Origin: Pseudomonadota bacterium
GTDB taxonomy: Bacteria; Pseudomonadota; Alphaproteobacteria; Sphingomonadales; Sphingomonadaceae
Assembly (NCBI GenBank): GCA_023422695.1
Contig: JAFAGN010000198.1
Location: 1 to 8,887, forward strand
Length of the DNA stretch: 8,887 bases
Reading direction: 5' to 3'
Every line of letters starts with the position of its first letter. Positions within the stretch are counted from its first letter, which is position 1. Below, in pieces: positions 5,179 to 8,887 of the stretch. The position numbers were made by a program, and so were the translations under genes. The notes beneath the pieces are model-generated. The model did no database searches. It had not been told where the DNA came from and saw only the letters and a program-made list of their open reading frames with translations.

Positions 5179-7023
5179 ATGAAAGCTATGATATCGACCC
5201 TGTCGCTGGCCCTGTCGCTCGCGCTTGCCGCCCCCGCCATCGCCGCTGAGCAGAAGCCCGCCGCCGCGGCCAAAACCGCGAAACCCACCGCCGCCGATGC
5301 CGATGCCTTTATCGCTGCGGCGGAAAAGGACCTGTTCGACTATACGGTCGAGGCGAGCCAGGTGAACTGGGTCAACAGCACGTACCTCACCGAAGACACC
5401 GACGCGATGGCGGCGCGGATCAACTCTGTCGGAACCGAAAAGTCGGTCAAATATGCGCTGGAGGCCGCGAAATATAAGGATGTTGCGGGACTGAGCGCCG
5501 ACACCAAGCGCAAGCTCGACATCCTGCGCACCGGGCTGGTGCTGCCCGCGCCGACCAAGCCCGGCGCCGCGACCGAGCTGAACCAGATCGCAACCGACCT
5601 CCAGTCGCAATATGGCAAGGGTCGCGGGACGCTGAACGGCAAGGAAATCTCAGGCTCTGACATTGAAGAGCAGATGGGCAATGTCGAGCGCACGCCCGCC
5701 GAGCTCGCCGAAATGTGGACGAGCTGGCACGATAATGTCGGGGCGCCGATGAAAGACGACTATGCCCGCATGGTCGGCATCGCCAACGAAGGCGCCAAGG
5801 AACTCGGTTTTGCCAACACCGGCGCGATGTGGCGCTCGGGTTACGACATGTCGCCCGAGGATTTCGCCAAGACGACCGAACGCCTGTGGCAGGAAGTGAA
5901 GCCGCTCTACATGGCGCTCCACACCTATACGCGCTGGAAACTCAACGAAAAATATGGCGACGCGGTGCAGCCCAAGACCGGGCCGATCCGCGCTGACCTG
6001 CTCGGCAATATGTGGGCGCAGGAATGGGGCAATATCTACCCGCTCGTCGCCCCCGCGGGGTCGGGCGACCTCGGCTACGACGTCGGCGAACTGCTGACCG
6101 CGCAGGGCAAATCGCCGCTCGACATGGTCAAGATCGGCGAGAATTTCTATTCGTCGCTCGGCATGGCGCCGCTGCCCGAAACCTTCTGGAAGCGGAGCAT
6201 GTTCACCAAGCCCGCCGACCGCGAAGTCGTTTGCCACGCGTCGGCGTGGGACGTCGATAACAAGGATGATATCCGGATCAAGATGTGCATCAAGGTGAAC
6301 GCCGACGACTTCACAACGATCCACCACGAGCTGGGGCATAATTATTACCAGCGCGCCTATAACAAGCAGCCGTTCCTGTATCTGAACGGCGCCAACGACG
6401 GCTTCCACGAAGCGATCGGCGATTTCGTCGCGCTGTCGATCACCCCGCAATATCTGGTCGACATCGGGTTGCTCGACAAGACGAAGGTGCCGAGCGCCGA
6501 CAAGGACATCGGGCTGCTGCTGCGGCAGGCGATGGACAAGGTCGCGTTCCTGCCGTTCGGCCTGCTCGTCGACCGCTGGCGCTGGGGCGTGTTCGACGGC
6601 ACGATCAAGCCCGCCGCGTACAACAGCGCCTGGACCCAGCTTCGCACCCAATATCAGGGGATCGTCCCGCCGGGCGAACGGCCCGCGAACGCGTTCGACG
6701 CGGGAGCGAAATTCCACATTCCAGGCAACACCCCCTACACCCGCTATTTCCTGGCGCGCATCCTGCAGTTCCAGTTCTACGAGGCGGCGTGCAAGCAGGC
6801 GGGCTGGACCGGCCCGCTCCATCGCTGTTCCTTCTATGGCAACAAGGAGGTCGGCGCGAAGCTCAATGCGATGCTCGAGATGGGGGCGTCGAAGCCCTGG
6901 CCCGATGCGCTCGAAGCCTTCACCGGCAGCCGCGAGATGTCGGGGCAGGCGATGGCCGACTATTTCGCGCCGCTGAAGGCGTGGCTCGACGAACAGAATA
7001 AGGGCAAGCCGCAGGGCTGGTAA
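5179..7023 (+). CDS. M2-family peptidyl-dipeptidase (bacterial angiotensin-converting enzyme homologue)
   Basis: This 614-residue zinc metallopeptidase of family M2 removes C-terminal dipeptides from peptides. A signal peptide (residues 1 to about 22, ending PAIAA) with no lipobox cysteine indicates export to the periplasm. The zinc site is complete: HELGH with His383, Glu384 and His387, and third ligand Glu411 in GFHEAIGD. From memory of the human testis enzyme, matching substrate and structural residues also appear: Gln281, His353, Lys511, His513, Tyr520, Tyr523, chloride ligand Arg522, and cysteines 352/370 and 538/550. The chloride-1 residues Trp485 and Arg489 are kept, but the position of Arg186 seems to be His184. 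The ATG at 5179 has AGAGGA at 5164-5169. It is 77 bp after the hydrolase gene and is followed by a strong terminator. Natural substrates in bacteria are not established; a peptide-scavenging role is likely. Confidence 0.95.
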   Translation: MKAMISTLSLALSLALAAPAIAAEQKPAAAAKTAKPTAADADAFIAAAEKDLFDYTVEASQVNWVNSTYLTEDTDAMAARINSVGTEKSVKYALEAAKYKDVAGLSADTKRKLDILRTGLVLPAPTKPGAATELNQIATDLQSQYGKGRGTLNGKEISGSDIEEQMGNVERTPAELAEMWTSWHDNVGAPMKDDYARMVGIANEGAKELGFANTGAMWRSGYDMSPEDFAKTTERLWQEVKPLYMALHTYTRWKLNEKYGDAVQPKTGPIRADLLGNMWAQEWGNIYPLVAPAGSGDLGYDVGELLTAQGKSPLDMVKIGENFYSSLGMAPLPETFWKRSMFTKPADREVVCHASAWDVDNKDDIRIKMCIKVNADDFTTIHHELGHNYYQRAYNKQPFLYLNGANDGFHEAIGDFVALSITPQYLVDIGLLDKTKVPSADKDIGLLLRQAMDKVAFLPFGLLVDRWRWGVFDGTIKPAAYNSAWTQLRTQYQGIVPPGERPANAFDAGAKFHIPGNTPYTRYFLARILQFQFYEAACKQAGWTGPLHRCSFYGNKEVGAKLNAMLEMGASKPWPDALEAFTGSREMSGQAMADYFAPLKAWLDEQNKGKPQGW

Positions 7024-7042
7024 GCCGCGGCGGCTGACGACA

Positions 7043-7402
7043 TCAATCGGCCGGGGAGTTCGCTTCCCGGCCGATTTTTTGCGCCTCGACCGTCTGCTTG
7101 AACCGCGCCAGCCGGGCGCTGGCCGCGGCGGCGTGGGGACCGATCCAGCGGTCGTGGATGTCTTGGATCGGCATCGCGTTGAGGTGGTTCCAGCGTTCGC
7201 GGCCGCGGCGTTCGGCGATGACCAGCCCGGCGTCCTCCAGCACCTTTAGATGCTGCATCACGGTACAGCGGTCGATGTAGGCGAAGTTGCCGCACAGCGT
7301 GCCCGTGGTCAGCGGCTGGTCCTTGAGCGTATCGAGGATCTGGCGGCGGATGTGCGACGCCAGCGCCTTGAAAACCCGGTCATATTCTTCGTGGATTGAC
7401 AT
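7043..7402 (-). CDS. ArsR-family transcriptional regulator
   Basis: This is a 119-residue winged-helix repressor of the ArsR/SmtB superfamily. Helices KALASHIRRQILDTLK (12-27) precede a recognition helix DRCTVMQHLKVLEDAGLV (44-61) and a wing with ERRGRERWNHLN (64-75). The cysteines (37 and 46) do not form the classical ELCVCDL metal site, so a metal sensor is not supported. It is divergent from an SRPBCC/AHSA1-like gene, a very common partnership for this subgroup. The ATG at 7402 was chosen from the usual N-terminus; there is no Shine-Dalgarno, and in-frame ATGs at 7429 and 7420 lie at or beyond the operator. The operator overlaps the start codon, so it probably represses itself. Its last 12 codons lie inside the terminator hairpin of the convergent peptidase gene. 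Confidence 0.88.
   Translation of the reverse strand: MSIHEEYDRVFKALASHIRRQILDTLKDQPLTTGTLCGNFAYIDRCTVMQHLKVLEDAGLVIAERRGRERWNHLNAMPIQDIHDRWIGPHAAAASARLARFKQTVEAQKIGREANSPAD
7046..7080 (+). terminator. Rho-independent terminator of the M2 peptidase gene
   Basis: A perfect 10-bp stem ATCGGCCGGG (7046-7055) pairs with CCCGGCCGAT (7066-7075) around a 10-nt loop, and a run of six T follows (7075-7080). It starts 22 bp after the peptidase stop codon. It is one-directional: the minus strand has no T-run after the stem. The same DNA encodes the C-terminal residues of the convergent ArsR protein. Confidence 0.92.
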
Positions 7403-7423
7403 GTTATAAAAATATAACATAAT
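7396..7423 (+). promoter_or_regulatory. Predicted promoter of the SRPBCC gene
   Basis: A consensus -35 TTGACA (7396-7401) is followed after 16 nt by CATAAT (7418-7423), giving a likely start near 7430 and a leader of about 20 nt before the gene. Nearly all of the spacer is occupied by the inverted repeat at 7401-7420. On the minus strand TTGATC (7437-7432) and TATATT (7416-7411) could serve the ArsR gene with a short 15-nt spacer; that assignment is weak. Confidence 0.65.
7401..7420. promoter_or_regulatory. Probable ArsR operator (8-4-8 perfect inverted repeat)
   Basis: ATGTTATA (7401-7408) and TATAACAT (7413-7420) are perfect reverse complements separated by AAAA. The repeat is AT-rich in GC-rich surroundings. 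It lies between the -35 and -10 of the SRPBCC promoter and overlaps the ATG of the ArsR gene (7402-7400). A repressor bound here would shut both genes. Confidence 0.8.
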
Positions 7424-7450
7424 GATCACCGGATCAAGCGGAGAATGTCA

Positions 7451-7933
7451 ATGGAACTGAAATTTCGAGTCGCGGCACGGATCGCGAAACCGGTGCAGGA
7501 CGTGTTCGAGGCGGTCGCCGATCCGGCGCAGCTGTCGGAATATTTCACCACCGGCGGCGCGCAGGGGCGGTTGGAAACCGGCGCGACGGTCACATGGGAC
7601 TTTCACGATTATCCCGGCGCCTTTCCGGTTTACGTCATCGACGTCGTTCCGGACGAACGTATCGTCCTCGAATGGGCGGCCTATGAAGGCGAAGCGCCGG
7701 GCGTCGACGGCGGCACGATGCAGGACGCCGATTATCGCACCCGGGTGACGATGACCTTCACCGCGCTCGGCGATGACCGCACGCTGGTCGAAATCGCCGA
7801 GGAGGGCTGGCGCGAAACACAGGCGGCGCTGGACGGCAGCTACGGCAATTGCCACGGCTGGACGCAGATGCTGTGCGCGCTGAAGGTGTGGATCGAGCAC
7901 GGCATCCATTTGCGCGCCGACATGTATCGATAA
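7451..7933 (+). CDS. SRPBCC superfamily protein, AHSA1-like (START/Bet v1-type ligand-binding fold)
   Basis: This 160-residue single-domain protein belongs to the SRPBCC superfamily, AHSA1-like branch, whose fold encloses a deep hydrophobic cavity. Typical features are KFRVAARIAKPVQDVFEAVADPAQLSEYFTT in two pieces (4-20 and 21-34), the strand pair YVIDVVPDERIVLEW (61-75), TLVEIAEEGW (111-120), and a C-terminal helix starting GNCHGWTQMLCALKVWIEHG (132-151). It is soluble, with no signal peptide. GGAG at 7440-7443 fits the ATG at 7451 with a 7-nt spacing; an in-frame ATG at 7445 is too close to it. Members paired with ArsR regulators are widespread but mostly of unknown function; binding a small hydrophobic ligand is the usual guess. 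The operator in its promoter implies repression by the divergent ArsR protein. Confidence 0.87.
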   Translation: MELKFRVAARIAKPVQDVFEAVADPAQLSEYFTTGGAQGRLETGATVTWDFHDYPGAFPVYVIDVVPDERIVLEWAAYEGEAPGVDGGTMQDADYRTRVTMTFTALGDDRTLVEIAEEGWRETQAALDGSYGNCHGWTQMLCALKVWIEHGIHLRADMYR

Positions 7934-8019
7934 CGGCACCGGCATTGGCTCGCGAGATACCCGGTACATCTTTGCGGTGGCATTCGGGCATCGGGATGGC
8001 ATGAAGCGTGCTCGATGCA

Positions 8020-8856
8020 ATGAAAGGCAATCGTGTGAAGCGCGTATTCCTGACCGTCGCTGGCCTGTTTCTGGGCGCGGGAACCGCGCAAGCCGCGACC
8101 TGCGAAGATAGTTTCGTCAAAAAGGGCAATCCCGTCACCGGCTTGCGCTTTGTCGCGACGACCAGTGTGCCGAACATGAGCATGCGGAGCGCGATCGGCC
8201 AACTCAACGGCATCGTCGCGGCCAAGGGCTATGCGATCCTGGCCGTCGAACCCGACGGCGGCGCGATGCTGGTCGAACCGCCGCCCACGGGCAAGTCGCG
8301 TCCCTTTCCGATCGAGGTTGCCGCCGACGGGGCTGGCACGGTGCGCATGGAGGCAAAGCTGCGCGCCGGGATGGGTATCCCCGATGCCGCCGCCAAGGCC
8401 GAAATGTGCGGGATTCTGGCGCAGCTGAAAGGCGGCAAGGCCGGCGAGGCGCTCGCGGCGAAGGGGCTCGGCGCGACAAGCGCCCCCGGCGCGCCCGTCC
8501 GCATGAGCGTGCTGCGCTTTTCGCAGGACATCACCGGCCAGGCCGACAAGAACAACGCCGCGGTGCAAAAGCGGTATGAGGGGCGGCAATTCACCCTGTA
8601 TGGGCCGGTGTCCTATGTCGGCCCGGTCCGCGACACGTACCGCGTCGAATGGAAGCTGCTATCCAGCGTGTTGACCGATCTGGTTCCAGGGCGGGCATCG
8701 GCGGGCCTTTCGGTCAATTGCGTGCTGGCGAAGGGGCAGGGCGTCTATGCGTTGCAGCTGAAGCCCGACAAGCATGTCGAGCTGACCGGGACGTTCGATC
8801 AGCTGGATTATGGGCTGTCGTCGGTGTGGCTGAAGGATTGCCGTCCGGTGAAGTAG
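8020..8856 (+). CDS. Exported protein of unknown function with probable OB-fold (tRNA_anti-like) C-terminal domain
   Basis: This protein has 278 residues from the ATG at 8020. A GTG at 8035, preceded by AAAGG at 8023-8027, is an equally good start and gives a shorter signal peptide (MKRVFLTVAGLFLGAGTAQA). The cleavage site is predicted after AQA (residue 25), so it is periplasmic or secreted, with no lipobox. The first half (about 26-160) contains FVATTSVPNMSMRSAIGQLN and is unrecognised. The second half (about 165-278) has DKNNAAVQKRYEGRQFTLYG (176-195), VELTGTF (253-259) and a terminal WLKDC. This resembles the OB-fold tRNA_anti-like family, in which N, A, Y and G residues precede the first strand. 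Cysteines 28, 130, 234 and 274 could form disulfides. No functional link to the ArsR-SRPBCC pair is evident; 86 bp separate them, with no clear promoter. Confidence 0.75.
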   Translation: MKGNRVKRVFLTVAGLFLGAGTAQAATCEDSFVKKGNPVTGLRFVATTSVPNMSMRSAIGQLNGIVAAKGYAILAVEPDGGAMLVEPPPTGKSRPFPIEVAADGAGTVRMEAKLRAGMGIPDAAAKAEMCGILAQLKGGKAGEALAAKGLGATSAPGAPVRMSVLRFSQDITGQADKNNAAVQKRYEGRQFTLYGPVSYVGPVRDTYRVEWKLLSSVLTDLVPGRASAGLSVNCVLAKGQGVYALQLKPDKHVELTGTFDQLDYGLSSVWLKDCRPVK

Positions 8857-8858
8857 GC

Positions 8859-8874
8859 GGCCGGGGACACGGCC
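8859..8874 (+). terminator. Weak hairpin after the last gene, possible terminator
   Basis: GGCCG (8859-8863) pairs with CGGCC (8870-8874) across a 6-nt loop, three bases after the stop codon, and is followed by ATTTATA rather than a clean T-run. The stem is short. The window ends 13 bases later, so any further terminator is not visible. Confidence 0.25.
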
Positions 8875-8887
8875 ATTTATACAGTCG

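Overview
The window is about 8.9 kb of GC-rich alphaproteobacterial chromosome. Two kinds of intergenic repeat of a style I associate with Sphingomonadaceae (hairpins with a GAGCTTGTCGAAG core, and GATCCTCCC-ended elements), together with codon use and gene content, point to a sphingomonad such as Sphingopyxis. That is inference from style; no marker gene is present. I find eight protein-coding genes, no RNA genes, no CRISPR array, no transposase and no phage gene.

Left region (64-3512, minus strand): an operon of a MarR-family repressor, an EmrA/HlyD-type membrane fusion protein and an EmrB/QacA-type 14-helix drug/H+ antiporter. The MarR and EmrA genes are coupled through TGATG. A perfect 12-bp palindrome lies between the predicted -35 and -10 boxes of the operon promoter. 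The emrA-emrB junction is unusually wide (294 bp) and mostly filled by two structured repeats; a partial copy of one lies just beyond the end of emrB, so the antiporter gene has related repeats on both sides. The outer-membrane channel that such a pump needs is not in the window.

Middle region (3659-7023, plus strand): a DsbA-fold isomerase of the 2-hydroxychromene-2-carboxylate isomerase family, an alpha/beta hydrolase, and a secreted M2-family peptidyl-dipeptidase (bacterial homologue of angiotensin-converting enzyme) with a complete zinc site. A strong intrinsic terminator follows the peptidase gene and forms part of the coding sequence of the convergent ArsR gene.

Right region (7043-8856): an ArsR-family repressor on the minus strand and a divergent SRPBCC/AHSA1-family gene. 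Their 48-bp intergenic gap holds an 8-4-8 inverted repeat sitting between a consensus -35 and a near-consensus -10, a compact autoregulated switch. Last is an exported protein of uncertain function with a probable OB-fold (tRNA_anti-like) C-terminal half.

The genes belong to known families. The less ordinary content is in the non-coding DNA: repeats whose hairpins show compensatory changes, a Shine-Dalgarno for emrB that appears to be supplied and sequestered by a repeat, and a MarR gene that looks leaderless. I do not see evidence for a novel multi-gene system.
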